This document shows positions 1 through 12,912 of a stretch of 64,000 nucleotides of DNA, piece by piece. Both the position numbers and the translations under genes were made by a program. The stretch spans positions 930,001 through 994,000 of the forward strand of contig JBBPEB010000007.1 of assembly GCA_039096225.1 (NCBI GenBank). Direction: 5' to 3'. Source of the stretch: Blastocystis sp. Blastoise (taxonomy: Eukaryota; Sar; Bigyra; Opalinata; Blastocystidae). The notes under the pieces are model-generated. The model did not search any database. It saw nothing but the letters and a program-made list of their open reading frames with translations, and had not been told where the DNA came from. Position 1 is the first letter of the stretch, and the number at the start of each line of letters is the position of its first letter.

Positions 1-3000
1 GATCCTGTAGATATATAATAATATGTAGATTGTGATGATTTAGTAGTACTATTTGAAAAGAAAGAGGAATCATAATAATATATAGTTCTATTATTGATTA
101 TATGTGTTGTATCTATTATATCTGTACGGAATATTGGACTACCGGTTATCTTTCCTGTATCTATATCAAAGAATAATCCATCAGGTAATGTACCATTAAT
201 AATAGAGAAATCATGATATTTATTCATAGGTAATATAGTAGGAAATGAAGTATTATAATAACTATAGATATAATCAGGTTTATAATATAAAGGAGCTTCT
301 TGAGAATTAAAAATAGTTTCAGAATATAATTCTATTTCAGCAAGTGTTAATTTAGTTTGATTATGATTCGAAATATCATTAATAATAAGATAATACTTAT
401 TAAATAAAGTATTATTATTATATATATAACGACAATAATGCTGATTTCGTCCTTGAAAATGTATATTATGAACATTATCTAATAAATAACAAGATTTATC
501 ATGAGGATCGAATGGGTTATATAAGCAACCATAAAATGACCAATCTTTAGGGTCTTCATCTACTAAATATTGACCACTGACTAAACAATATTTGTTAATA
601 TATTCATGACGAAAAACAGTTTTATAAGTCATAATAATAGTTTCAGGAGAAAAAGGAAGTGTTTTTTTGAAAAAACAATTTGTTAAATCATTATGATCTA
701 AAAGATTATTTAAATAAGTAGTATTTGTTGTAGAAAATAGATTAATTCGATTATTTCTTGGAAGATCATTTGAAGAATAAACAGAACGAAATGAAAAGAA
801 TGTAGGTAAATTAGTAGGAAAGGTAGAAATATCAGTAATATTAATATATTGAATATCAAATGCAAGTATATTTTTACCAATATTTAAAAGAGATGTAGAG
901 AGAATAATAAAAGAAGGAACAAAAGATTGTTTTGTATAAGAATGATGGGTATATATAGTATCATTATCTATAAAATTAAATATATCTTCATTATTTAAAG
1001 AATCATAAATAAAAGGAGATATATATTTATTATTAACTAAATTATTATTTTGTTTATTATTATCATAAATAATAGTATCACTATTATCATCAATAGTATC
1101 CATATTGTTCGTATATAATTTCTTGGAATGATTATATATAGTATTTTGTAATACTCCATTTAAATAGACATTCATATAATAAGTAGTATTAATAAAAAAT
1201 AATTCTAATGCTTGTATTTTTTGTAAAGAATCTATTTTAAATAGATTTCTAAAATATATATGATTTGTATATATTAAATGATTTTTTTGATCACAACATG
1301 TAGACCATAAAGAAGAAGGTTTATAATCTAATAAATACCATGAAGAAGTATCTAAAGATTCATCATCTTTTAATAAACAATTTGCATTTGAATTTCCAAA
1401 ATAAGAATAAAAATTTAAATTTAATAAAAATTCATGTTGAAATTGTGAATCTAAAGTATAATTATATAATAATAAAGATACTTCTTTATAATGAACTAAT
1501 ATCGTTAAATATGATTTACGACTCCAATAATAAGTATTATTATTATATAAAGTAAGTGTATATAATAATTTAGGAATACATATAGTATCTGTATCTTCAG
1601 TAGAATTTGAAGGTTGCCATGAATAATAAATATGATTTTTATTACTTAAAGTAAATATTTCATTTCCATTATTTAAAGTATCTGATGATTTATGTAAAGA
1701 AACAAATAAGAAATTGGATTGAATACAATCTTTTATATTAACATAAAGAACACATTGTTCTTTTTTATAAGTTCTTCCATTATAAGCATATATAAGTATA
1801 TAACCAGAAAATAATACTTCAGGAATACCAGTAATTTCTCCAGAAAAAGTATTTAAAGAAATACCTTTAGGTAAGATCATAGAAGAAGAAGAAGAGAAAT
1901 TATAATAACCTGAAGAAATTGGTAAAAGAGAATGAAGAGAAATCCCTATATACCAAGTATACATAGTTTGTGAATATTGAAATGAAGCTATAGTATTAAC
2001 AGAAGGATTTGCTATATATTCAATTTGAGCAAAAGTTAATTCAAATTCAGATATAGGACAAATATTAATAAGAGAATCTGTATTAAAGAATGAAGTATTA
2101 TTTTGATTTATAGAATTATGAAATAATACATTTTGATTATTATAATTAATTTGAAATCTATATTTATTAAAAGCAATAGTATTCGAAGGAATATAAAATG
2201 TTTGTGATTCAAGTGTATAATCTAAAAGTATATTTGATTGTCTAGATAATAATACCCAAGACCCTTCTATATTGGATGCATATATAGAAAAACATAGAGT
2301 ACAAGAAAGATATGTTCCTTTAGGAAGGATAATACGATAACTATTAATAAATTCTTGTCTTTGATCATCTAATGTATAATCAATATTATATAAAGAAGAA
2401 GAAGAGAATGTATATAATGTAGAATAATCAAAATCAAATAAATGTTCTATATTTTCATCATCAGAATATTGTAGAGTAGAATTAAAGAATTCATTTATAG
2501 TAGATATTTTTTGTAAAGAAGGTTTTCCATTAAGAGAACGAATAGAAACATGTTTTGGATGAAGAAATAAATAACTATGAAATTTATTTGTATATTTTGA
2601 AATACATTCATTATCATTTATATATATATAAGAAGAATTATAAATATATTGTTGTTCATTATATATAGAAGAAGAAATATCAAATAATTGACATTGATTA
2701 TATTGATGGATTTCTATAGCAAAAACTAATTCTTTTGAATAAGTTATATATTGTTGTATAGATCCAGTAATATGAAAATAAAAATAATCATCATCTTGTT
2801 TTATAGCAAATGTAGATGGAGTAATTTGATTGGATAAATCCATATTTCTTCGTACTAATTCATATCCATTTAAATAAATAATTATACCTTCTTTTGTATA
2901 TACAGAAAAATCAAATAAAAAGAATGTAGATTCTAATGAATTTAATATTGCTTTATATCTATAGTAACGAGTAATTGTATGTACATCTGGAAAAGTATCT

Positions 3001-3668
3001 TTATAATACCATTTCCATTGAACATGAAGAAAAGAAACTTGATACCATTCTTTAGTATTCTGTTCTGTAGAATTATAATACCAAAGTGTACTTTCATCAA
3101 TTAATAATAATGCTAAAGAAGATGAATTATATATATATATATAGATATTTATGTATGAATAATTATTTAAAAAATTAATTAAAAAAAAATTGTTTAAATA
3201 AATAAATATTTACGATAAAATGACCATTCATCATGTTTTTTAAGCCTTAAAGATTGTTTTAAAAGAAGAATTGAACCACGATATACAGAAATTGATGAAC
3301 TAGATTCCCATCCATATAGTGAACTAAAATTTTAAAAAAATATTCTAGTAATCAATAAGAAATAAAAACATACACTGATTTTGCTACAAAGATATACTGT
3401 CGAGGAAGCAAACAAAACGTGTTTTTGACTGTTTTATTACATAGAATACTTTCATCATATAAAGTAACAACTTTTCCAGGCTGGGTTTCACTTTCATATA
3501 GTGTAAGCGTTTCTCCTTTACAAGTTGTACCGTATTTTCTAATGAAAGTCACAGGTATTTCGTGCAGTTGACATTGTGGATCACAATTCGCTATAAATAT
3601 AAATATAAGAATATTTATATGAATATACCTAATGCTACAATGCATAAGATAATGAATAAATATAGCAT
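1..3668 (-). CDS. Large secreted or surface protein with He_PIG-type Ig-like repeats (3' end beyond window)
   Basis: At least 1,159 residues are visible. My exon model is 3629-3668, 3374-3590, 3214-3323 and 3112 down to the left edge, joined by GT-AG introns of 38, 50 and 101 bases. Exon 1 starts at the ATG at 3668 and encodes a clear signal peptide, MLYLFIILCIVALANC, followed by a short Cys-containing stretch. The last exon is one open frame of more than 3.1 kb with no stop. Two segments carry the G-[IL]-x-(4)-G-x-I-[ST]-G-x-P signature of putative Ig (He_PIG) domains: GISLNTFSGEITGIPE near 1815-1865 and DIDTGKITGSP near 140-175. The rest is rich in Tyr, Asn and Ser with many N-glycosylation sequons. 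Such repeats occur in cadherin-like extracellular proteins. Function is inferred as cell surface or matrix; no ligand can be named. Confidence 0.75.
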
Positions 3669-4325
3669 TTATGCACGAATCTTTGGTTTGAAGAAAAGAA
3701 ATGTAATGATTATTCCATATTTTTTTTTTTTTAGGGTTATTTTATTTTTTGCGGTGGATCTTCAAAAAGTTCTTAGAAAAAGAAAAAATACTTCAAAATA
3801 CTACTATGAAAACAAAAGATTAGTAAAATTGTCAAATGAGACATTGATGAAGAAGTTATGACAGAAGAAATACATACTAGAGACAACTAGAAACAATTTT
3901 TTTTTAAATAATATATATAATTATATAGTGTTGTGATGTTAATTCACAAATCAACTATGCAAATGAAAGAACAAATAATGAGACAGTCTGGAATAGGAGT
4001 GTGGCTTATTATTTGAAATTTATTCTATTATTGTATACATTTTTCTTGAGTATTATTTTTTAAATCTTGTGTAGATAGTAGAAAAATGATAGACTAGAGA
4101 ATATTATGTGTATTTAATGAAGTGTTATTGATTAAGATTATACACTAATAGTTTTTGTTTATAATTTCGTTTTTTAATATATATATTTATTTTCTAAACC
4201 ATGAAATTTGATTTGTATCCTCTTTATCAATGAATATGATTTAAGATAAGAAAAAAAACAACTAATGAAGCAACTAATAACAAAAAAAAGAAAGAAGAAA
4301 CAACTAAAACAAAAATGAAAGTAAT
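3669..4325. other. Intergenic, no gene recognised
   Basis: This lies upstream of the signal-peptide gene and downstream of the BTB gene. An open frame at 3562-3861 on the plus strand overlaps coding sequence on the other strand and has a low-complexity translation, so I read it as a shadow. The stretch presumably holds the promoter of the surface-protein gene and the 3' end of the BTB gene. I see no RNA gene or mobile element. Confidence 0.5.
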
Positions 4326-6125
4326 TTAATGATTTGAAACATAAATTTCGATAGAAGAATAAGTAATAGATTTCCATAGAAATGGTGTTCCTATAGAACT
4401 CTGCGCATACATATCATTCAATCCAAATGAATTTTCGATTTGAAATCCATTGAGACAACGAACAGAGAATAAATTATTTTGGATAATAATATTTGGATTT
4501 TGAATAATATGACCTATATTATCACTTGTAGAATAAAAATATAGATAATCAAAGGATAAAATATCTTGTTTGTTATTATTAATACAACATAACATTTGAT
4601 TCTTTAATGAATTCTCTTTTGGAAATAATACAATAACAACATTGAAGAATTCATTTAATATATATTTGATAAATGTTTGAATAGATAATGAACCAAATGA
4701 AGAACTATATAGAGAATGTTAAAACTAGATTATTAAAAAATATTATTATTATGATATATAAAATATGTTAAAAATAGATTATTAAAAAATATTGTTTTTA
4801 TAATGATATATTAATATGTAAAAAATTAATTATTATAAAATAATAATAATATTGTATAAATAATATGTTAAAAAATAATTATTAAAAAAAAATTTTTATG
4901 ATATATATAGTATGTTAAAAAATAATTATTAAAAATGCTAATAATATTATATATATAATATGTTAAACATAAACAATCAAAAAATAATAATAATAATAAA
5001 CAAAATAAACACTTATATATACACTTTAGAAGACCATAGTAAACGAAAATTATAAAAGATAAATTTTGTATCTATCCATTTTCTTGTGGATTCTAATAAT
5101 AATGACGAAGTTCCTAAAGGTTTACTTAATTCATTTAAATAAGGAGACGATAAATAGAATTTTATTTTATATTTATAAATAGAATCTAAAAGAGGCGCAA
5201 GTGTAGAAGAAGATAATCCTATCAAATTATATTGTTGTAAGAATAATATTTGATAAATAGCAAGAGAAAGAGAACAAATAACTTTATTTTGAGAAATATT
5301 ATAAGTTAAATAAGGTTTTATAGCATTTAAAGAACGTTTATAATTAGTTGTATAGAGTCGAATAGAAGATATAAAAGAAGGAACAATTTCATTTTCTACC
5401 ATAATCATAGATGTATCATCCTTTTCAAATAGAGAAGCTTTGTGTTTTTGATATAATACACATAAACATAAAGGAATATCAATTTGGAAATAATGAAAAT
5501 CATCAATTAATTGATCTAAATTCTCAATTTTCTTGAAATCAACTATTTCATTATTTATATAAGAAAGTATAGTTGCAAAATATGGAGTTGAATAATCTAT
5601 ACATATATCCTTATTCGATTTCAATATCTTATTTTCTGTATATAACTTATATAAGATAGAATTTGGATATTGTTCAAGAGTAGAAACAGAAATTTTGTAA
5701 CAAACATGATGATCTGATAATTGAAACGTAATTATCTCATTATCTTGTTCAATTTGATCAATTCTAGGTAGAGAAAGCGCGTCTTTGTAATTTGAGGTTT
5801 CTTCATCTAACATTAATTCTACAGAACTAAAGAATGAATTACTGATTGCCTCAAAAGAATCTACAGAAATAATAGATACATCTAATGAACTACGAAGGTC
5901 AGTTTCTATAGTATCCAATATAGATCGTAACTTATTAAAGCGATCACGAAGTTCATGCATAATATATTTTCCATGAAATGGATAATTAGGTGTTGTATCC
6001 TCTTTATCAGTCTCTTCGATGACTTGTTGATAGGAATTTTCAGATTCTAAACTAGTTCTTTTTCCATAATAATCTGATTCAAATGATCGTTTCGTTTGAG
6101 GAGAACCATCAAGAAGATAATCCAT
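4326..6125 (-). CDS. BTB/POZ (T1, KCTD-like) domain protein
   Basis: Two exons, 5023-6125 and 4326-4704, encode 493 residues. I start at the ATG at 6125 (MDYLLDGSPQ), because the open frame further upstream only has a TTG. Residues around 130-220 look like a T1-type BTB fold: a short strand region, then STLEQYPNSILYKLY, then DYSTPYFATILSYIN, then a helix with DFHYFQI. This matches the spacing of KCTD and potassium-channel T1 domains, with the usual A-x-x-L-x-Y-[IL] core. The N-terminal part (about residues 40-100) is helical and may be a coiled coil. The C-terminal part is not recognised. BTB proteins commonly oligomerise and act as adaptors for cullin-3 ligases, but nothing in the sequence shows the partner. 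Confidence 0.65.
4705..5022 (-). repeat. Intron made of about five degenerate tandem units
   Basis: The 318-base intron of the BTB gene is built from roughly five imperfect copies of a unit near 50 bases. Each unit starts close to ttaaaaa(t)a on the plus strand and ends ...atatg. Copies have drifted in length and in their A/T runs. Donor GTATATATAAG and acceptor TATATAG fit the splicing pattern of the whole window. The repeat has no coding capacity. Confidence 0.6.
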
Positions 6126-6428
6126 GTATTTAAATTCAAACAACGATTTTTATTTGATTTATAATAGAAACTAAAGTATAATAATTTGAAATAATAATGT
6201 GTTTTATTTGAAAAAATGTGTTTTCCTGAGAATAAAAAAAAATGATTGTTTTTGTAATTTCAAATTTTATGTTTTGTTATTTATATTTATCTACGTGAAA
6301 ACAACACAACTACAATAGATTCATATAAAAGTTTACGAAAAAAGGAAAAATAGAGATAAGAAAAGAAAGATATAAAAGTACCAACGAAGAATCAGTTTGT
6401 ATTTAGTGAATAAAAATATAGTTTATAA

Positions 6429-7066
6429 TTACTTGGTTTGTTCTGGAGTTTGTGTGAGTTCTTCTTCAGGATGTTCACCAAAATCAGGCATAAAAGGAAT
6501 AATACATGCTTGTCTTGCTTGTTTTATACAACGAGAAATTTTACGTTGATGCTTAGCACATGTATGAGTTTCATGATGACTGTAAATTCTACCACTTTGA
6601 CTTATAAAATAACATAATAAAGATTGATTAAGATAAGAGACTTCATAATTAGGAAGTTGACATAAAAGACATTTATTATGATCAAGCATTGTTATCTTAT
6701 TTGTAGAAGGAGATACATATTTTGATTTATTATTAATATATGTTTTAGAAACTGGTGTAACTTCTTCTGTTTTTTCTTCTGTTTTCGAGGGATTCTTCGC
6801 ATTATCAACAACTTTTTTCATATAATCATTTTGATCTTTACTTCTCTTTTGAGCTTCTTTAACATAACCAACTAAATCATGTTGAAAAGTATAATCACGT
6901 AAATGTTCGACAGTCTTTTCATTTAAATCATATTTTGTAGGATTTGTAGCGAAGGGACGAATAAGACAATTCAACTTTGCAAAGTTTTTTGCAACCAAAC
7001 CTAGACAAAATCATTTTACACAGAATACAAAGTATAAATACATGATCTCATTAATGTAGAGTACAT
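6429..7066 (-). CDS. MRPS18: Mitochondrial small-subunit ribosomal protein bS18m
   Basis: Two exons, 7042-7066 and 6429-7000, encode 198 residues starting MYSTLMRSCLVAKNF. The long open frame by itself begins only at a TTG, and joining the 25-base upstream exon supplies an ATG and a basic, hydroxylated N-terminus that looks like a mitochondrial presequence. Residues about 108-170 match the S18 fold: CLLCQLPNYEVSYLNQSLLC, then ISQSGRI, then HxTxxCAKHQRKISRCIKQAR, including the conserved G-[KR]-I and the Arg/Lys-rich RNA-binding helix. A Lys/Glu-rich linker of about 60 residues lies between presequence and core. bS18 binds 16S-type rRNA near the mRNA exit platform of the small subunit. Confidence 0.85.
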
Positions 7067-7282
7067 CCTGTAGAAATAAAAAAGGAAAAACAAACTGATT
7101 CTACTAAATGTGGTTAGGCTTCCTAAGTGTTCCATATAACCACGATTATAAATAGAAAATGACTGATATTTTCATTTTTTTATACAATTCACTTTCTTTT
7201 AATTCTTTTTCATCAATAAACGTGATTTAATAACTTATTTCACTTATAGTATATGTTTACAGAACGATACTAGTTATTTTAT

Positions 7283-10200
7283 ATGAATATTTATAGAAAA
7301 ACAATGGAAAGAATCAGTCAATCAACTTATGTTGGTGCTATTACGGCAATTGAATACTCACCTGATTACGAATATGCTGTTTATGGTATGCTATATTATT
7401 TTTATATATTAAGAACTAATTATTTCTTGTCATGCTTTTCTATTTTTCTCTATTCTTTTTATATAATTAAATATTCTAGGATCTGGAGCATGTATCACCA
7501 TAATCAGAACAAAAGATAATGCCACTTTGATATCACAAAATGTATTAAATCATAATAAAATCCATGGAATTCGTTTCTGTATATTTATATGATATATATA
7601 TAATATATAAACACATTAAATGATTTTAATTTATTTTAGTTAACCAATATTTAATTGTTTTTGGTCAAAAATCCTATTGTATATTGTTATGGTCGGAAGA
7701 AGTATTAGATAAGAAAGATAATTTATCTATTATATCTTGTTGTTCTGATTTTGAAGATTGGATTTGGGATATTCTTATTGATCAAGCTTATTATAATGAA
7801 GAAACTCAAAAATATGAAAAGTTATCTCTGATCATAGGGACAGCTCATAATAATATTATATATTGGGATTGTATACATAGAATAAGAACAAATGCTATCT
7901 ATGGTATAAATCGATGTATTTTATATAGTTTATCTCTTTTTAGAACAAAAGATGATATTTATGTTGCTTCGGGAACAGTATTTAATAGTGTTCTTATTTG
8001 GAGTGTTAAGAATCCATCTCAATTAATAACTCTGAAACATCATACAGGAGTTATTTTTAAAGTTCGTTGGAGTCTATATGGTGATTATTTATTATCTGTT
8101 TCTGATGATCGTACTGTTTGTTTATATAAATATAATTTAAGTTCTTCTACTAGTTTTAATAATAATAAAGAATTAAATGAAGAGAATACTATAATATTAT
8201 CAAAAGATAGTTATTCTTTATTATGGAAAAGTTATGGTCATATGAATCGACTTTGGGATTGTATATTTACAAATAAATATATAGTTACATGTTCCGAAGA
8301 TTGTACTTTACGTGTTTGGAATATAAATGGTGAATGTATAATGATATTTGGTGGACATAAAGGTAAACATATATGGTCAATTGCTTATAATCCTATACAT
8401 GATATTGTTCTAAGTGGTGGTAATGATGGATCTTTAAAAGTATGGTATTTAGGAAATATAGATAGTTCAAATTCTACAATCGAAAGTGAATGTATATTAC
8501 CTACTTTACAAGGTAAAGAAAAAGAATATAATTGGAGAGATAGTAAAAGTGAATGTATTCGAGGAACAGGAATTAGTGAAGATGGTCAATATATATATGT
8601 AGCTAGTAATTGGGGTTATATTTGGAGTTATCAAGTTAATACTCAAGAATGGAAAGAATTATATAAACCTTTTCTTGATATTAATAAAGGTAATAGTATA
8701 CTTGATATAACAAAACATGAAGAAGAAAATGATAATAATAGAGATAATAATATAGATAATAATTCTGAATCTTCTAAAGAATTTATTTCAGAATCAAATA
8801 TAGATAATAATTCTAATTCTTCTAAAGAATTTATTTCAGAATCAAATAAAAATAATAATTCTAATTCTTCTAAAGAATTTATTTCAGAATCAAATCAACA
8901 AATTATTTCAGAATCAAATAAAGAATCAATTTCTGAGTCTTCTAAAGAATCAATTTCAGAATCAAGTCCACAAATGATTGGTGAATCTTCATTATATTCT
9001 TCAAATGATACGTATATATTTGATTCCAATCCTACTTCTCCTACTTGTATATCCATAACTCCTCTTACAACTCCACTTATTACTCCTCCTTCTACTCCTA
9101 TTCCCGCGGTTAATCCTAAAGAACAAATAACAAAAAGCCATTTTTCTATTATGGTACCTTCTCCTAAAGATGATTATATTATTAGTGGAGATATTTATGG
9201 GAATATTACATTAATCTCTTTAAAAAATAATAATTATATTCCAAAAACTTGGAAATATACAGATCAACGTATCTTGAATTTTATATGGGTTTCTATTCAT
9301 AAAGAAGATTCTAACTTTTATATAGTATTTCCTATAACTTCAGAAACAACTATATATGGTTGGATTATCAATAAAGATATCGATAAAATTAAATTAGCTT
9401 GTGTATTATCGTTATCAATACGTTCTTGTATTACTTCTATTTATTATATAAATGAATATGAATATTTACTTTGTGGAGATAGTAATGGTGGCTTACATTT
9501 ATTTAATAAACAATTCGATATGAATGATTCTTTATTCACTTTAGACTTCTCTCATTCTTCTGTTATTTCTATAAATACTTCACTCTTATTAAATTTACCT
9601 ATTTTAAATGCTCTTTCAATATGTAGAAAAGCTCATAATCACAGTCCTATTACCTGTATATTATATTATGATTCTATATTATATACTTGTGGATGTGATG
9701 GAAAAATAGTTACATATACTTTAGATATAGAAAATAATATATTAACAAAAGCTATAACTAATAAAGTAGGTCGTATGAAACAAATTAGTAAAATATGGTA
9801 TAGTGATACGAATACATTATGTGCTGCAGGATTTCGAGAAAATGAATTTATTATATATGATATTACTAGTGGTTATGAAGTATTGTCACATGTTTGTGGG
9901 GGGTGGAAACGTCCTTGGAGTGTATGGACCAATCCAATTCATCCACTTTGGGGAATTTTATTTTGTTCTGCAACAACTAATGGCTATGAACGATTAAGTA
10001 TATTTAAGAAAGAAATTAGTCAATCTTCAAATATTATTCAACCTGTTTTAAGATGTCCTTTTCATGGTCAAGAAATATATACATGTAAATGGCTTGCACA
10101 TATAAACAATAATGAATATTTAATTGTTACTGGTGGTGAAGATACTACATTAAAATTAAGTAAAGTTGTCTATAGAGATGGAAAATTATTTGATATTGAA

Positions 10201-12487
10201 TGTTTACATACTTTAGAAGGGCATTCAACTACGGTTAGAAGTGTTAGCTCATGCAAGTAAGTTATTATTATTAATTTTTCTTAAGTGAATTATTGTTCTT
10301 ATTATAGTTTATATGCTTTTTTTTTGGTTTATATAACAAAATTTATTATTATGGTTTTATTATTATTATGTTTTATATTTTTATTATTATTTATTTAGTT
10401 ATTTTTTGTTATTATGGTTTATATGTTTATTTTTATTATTATAATTTATATGTTTATTTTTATTATTATACTTGAATTATTATTAAATAATAATAACATA
10501 TATTATAATAATATATATAATAATATATATTATAATAATTATATCTCTAGATGTGCTCATGAAAATAATTCTCTTTACCTCTTTTCCGTTGGAGGGAAAA
10601 ATAGTGTTTTTATTTGGAAAATACATTGGGAAGCTGAAGAACAGAAAGATGTGTATATTTATATTTATTTAAGTATTAATATATTTATTTATAAATATTT
10701 AAATAAACATATATATATTTATATATTAAAATATTAATATATTAATATTTATTAAGTATTAAAAAAATATTTTAATATTTATATATTATTTTTTTAATAT
10801 TTAAAGAAATGAATTCTCCTACGAAAGAATTCTAAATAAATACTATATAACATATGATATATATACATTATATAGAGTTGTAAGTTGTTCATTATTATAT
10901 TCTTTCCCTTCCCAACGTATATGGATGGAGAAGGAAGAAGGAGAATATCAGCGTTATTTCTCTGTAGATAGCTGGACAATGAATGTTGAAAAAGAAGGAC
11001 AAAATAGTATATAATATAGGCTATATATATATATTAAAGTATACTATAATTTCATAATATTTTAAATAATCTTTTAAGAATAATAATTATTATTATAAAC
11101 TTTTCATTTTTCATTATTTTTCTTATTCCTTATTATTCGTTCTTTCTAATAGATACACTTTATATGATTTCCTGTTGCAATAGTAATGGCTATTTATCAT
11201 TATTTTGTTTTCATGATACTATAAATCAATTAGAATATGTATATACTGTTCTTCTATCTCCATTACCTTGTTTAACTGTTCGACATATCGAATTAAAACA
11301 TAAAAAAGAAGCACATATATTAATGGTAGGAAATACTTCAGGAGATCTTATTTATTTAGATATTACAGAAGATATTGAGCATTATATTCAAAGTTGTATA
11401 TATCTATATATTATTTATTTATTTAAATTTATAGAAATTCTTAATCAAATTTAACTATATCATACTATTATAATACTATAAATATATTATTACTATTTTT
11501 TAGAAATATATAATTTCTTTTATTTATTAAGATTTAATATAATCTTGAAACTTATTTTAATATATTTAAAATATATTATAATGTTATAAATATACTATTT
11601 ATATACCTTTCTATATATAGATCAAACAAGACAAATTAAAGATGTTTATACCATTTCACAAATTATTCCAAAACCTTTTTCTATTCATTATTCTTATATT
11701 GAAAAACATATACATAAATGTGGTTTAAATAGTTTAATTGTGTGCCCAATTAATGAAACACAATTCGTCGTTTGTTCAGTAGGTGATGATCAATCTCTTT
11801 CTTTTATTCAATATCAAGTATATAATATATATTTTATTATATTTTTAATTATATGTTTAATTATATTTTTAATTATATTTTAAACTATATTATAATTATA
11901 TTTTTAATTATATTTTTAATTATATTTTAAACTATATTATAATTATGTTACAATTATATTTTAATTATATTTTAAACTATATTATAATTATGTTACAATT
12001 ATATTTTAATTATATTATTTATATATAAATCAATGAAAAAAAATATATACATATCTTTAATAGTATTTTGAAGAAACATATTCTGTAAAAGTAATTCAAA
12101 AGAAATATTTTAATGAGGTCTCTGGTTCTTCTCTACGTAGTATTACGATTCATAACAATATTATAGCTTTTGTTGGTTGGGAACAAACGATTGAATTATA
12201 TACTTTATGTGTAGATTCTAATTCTGTTGCCATGATCAAAAAAGTAACCTCAATTAATTCGCAAGTACCTGAACCTAATTGTATTGACCTAGTCTTTGAT
12301 CATGAATTGTATATTGTTATATTTTACTCAACAAAATATATTTGTTTTGTCATTCGTTTATTTCTAGTTTTTTTTATAAATAAATTCTATAATAATTATT
12401 ATTTTAAATTATAGGAATACCTATTTCGCTTGTATTACAGGAGAATCAGGATTTGAACTACAAGTCATTGATACTTTATCGAACTAA
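7283..12487 (+). CDS. WDR6: WDR6/Rtt10-type WD40 protein
   Basis: Nine exons (7283-7385, 7480-7578, 7640-10256, 10551-10652, 10876-11006, 11153-11395, 11621-11817, 12064-12308, 12415-12487) join in frame to 1,269 residues. An in-frame ATG at 7304 is an alternative start. The protein is built of WD40 units, for example SYGHMNRLWDCIF, YIVTCSEDCTLRVW, SGGNDGSLKVWYL and ILYTCGCDGKIVTYTL, spread over the whole length as in the large WDR6 family. WDR6 and yeast Rtt10/Trm734 partner the methyltransferase FTSJ1/Trm7 in 2'-O-methylation of the tRNA anticodon loop; that role here is inferred from overall architecture. A Ser/Glu/Asn-rich insertion at about 8730-9120 interrupts the propeller surface. Confidence 0.72.
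8730..9010 (+). repeat. In-frame SES/SKEFISES coding repeat in the WD40 gene
   Basis: Within the large exon a short unit is repeated several times in tandem, encoding variants of SSKEFISESN followed by runs of Asn, then shortened units KESISESS. The copies are close to identical at DNA level, which points to recent slippage or unequal exchange. It falls between WD40 blades and is likely a disordered loop. Confidence 0.8.
11818..12063 (+). repeat. Intron 7 of the WD40 gene, tandem T-rich units
   Basis: The intron contains repeated blocks of attatattttta and ttaaactatattataattatgttacaa, in about three larger copies. Borders are CAA|GTATATAAT and TTTAATAG|TAT. It is non-coding. Confidence 0.6.
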
Positions 12488-12912
12488 TTCGTTTTTGTTT
12501 TCTTATATATCCTTATTCATTTACTATTATTATATTGTTTCGTTTTAAATCATACAAAGGTACATAGTTCATCAATAAAAAACATTGATAGTCACCTTTA
12601 AATCTACTATGGAACTAAATTTGACTCATTTGAAATATAGTTTTAATTTTATTGTAATCTTTATGTGAATCCACTTTCAAATTTCTAGCTAGTTTTTTGA
12701 AACACGTAATTATAAAAAAGATAGTAAAGGAAAAAGAAACTGAAACTAAGATTTCTTTGATTGAAATTATAATCATGGGAATCAGGAAACAAATACCAGT
12801 AAAACTATACGTTTCGATGGATTTCTAAATATACTCTTTTTCTATTACAAAATTTATTTATAATATTTTTATTATATAATATCATTATAATTATTTTTAA
12901 TATTATATCCAG

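Noticed and set aside
3562-3861. 99-residue plus-strand frame
   Set aside because: It overlaps exons of the minus-strand secreted protein and has low-complexity composition.
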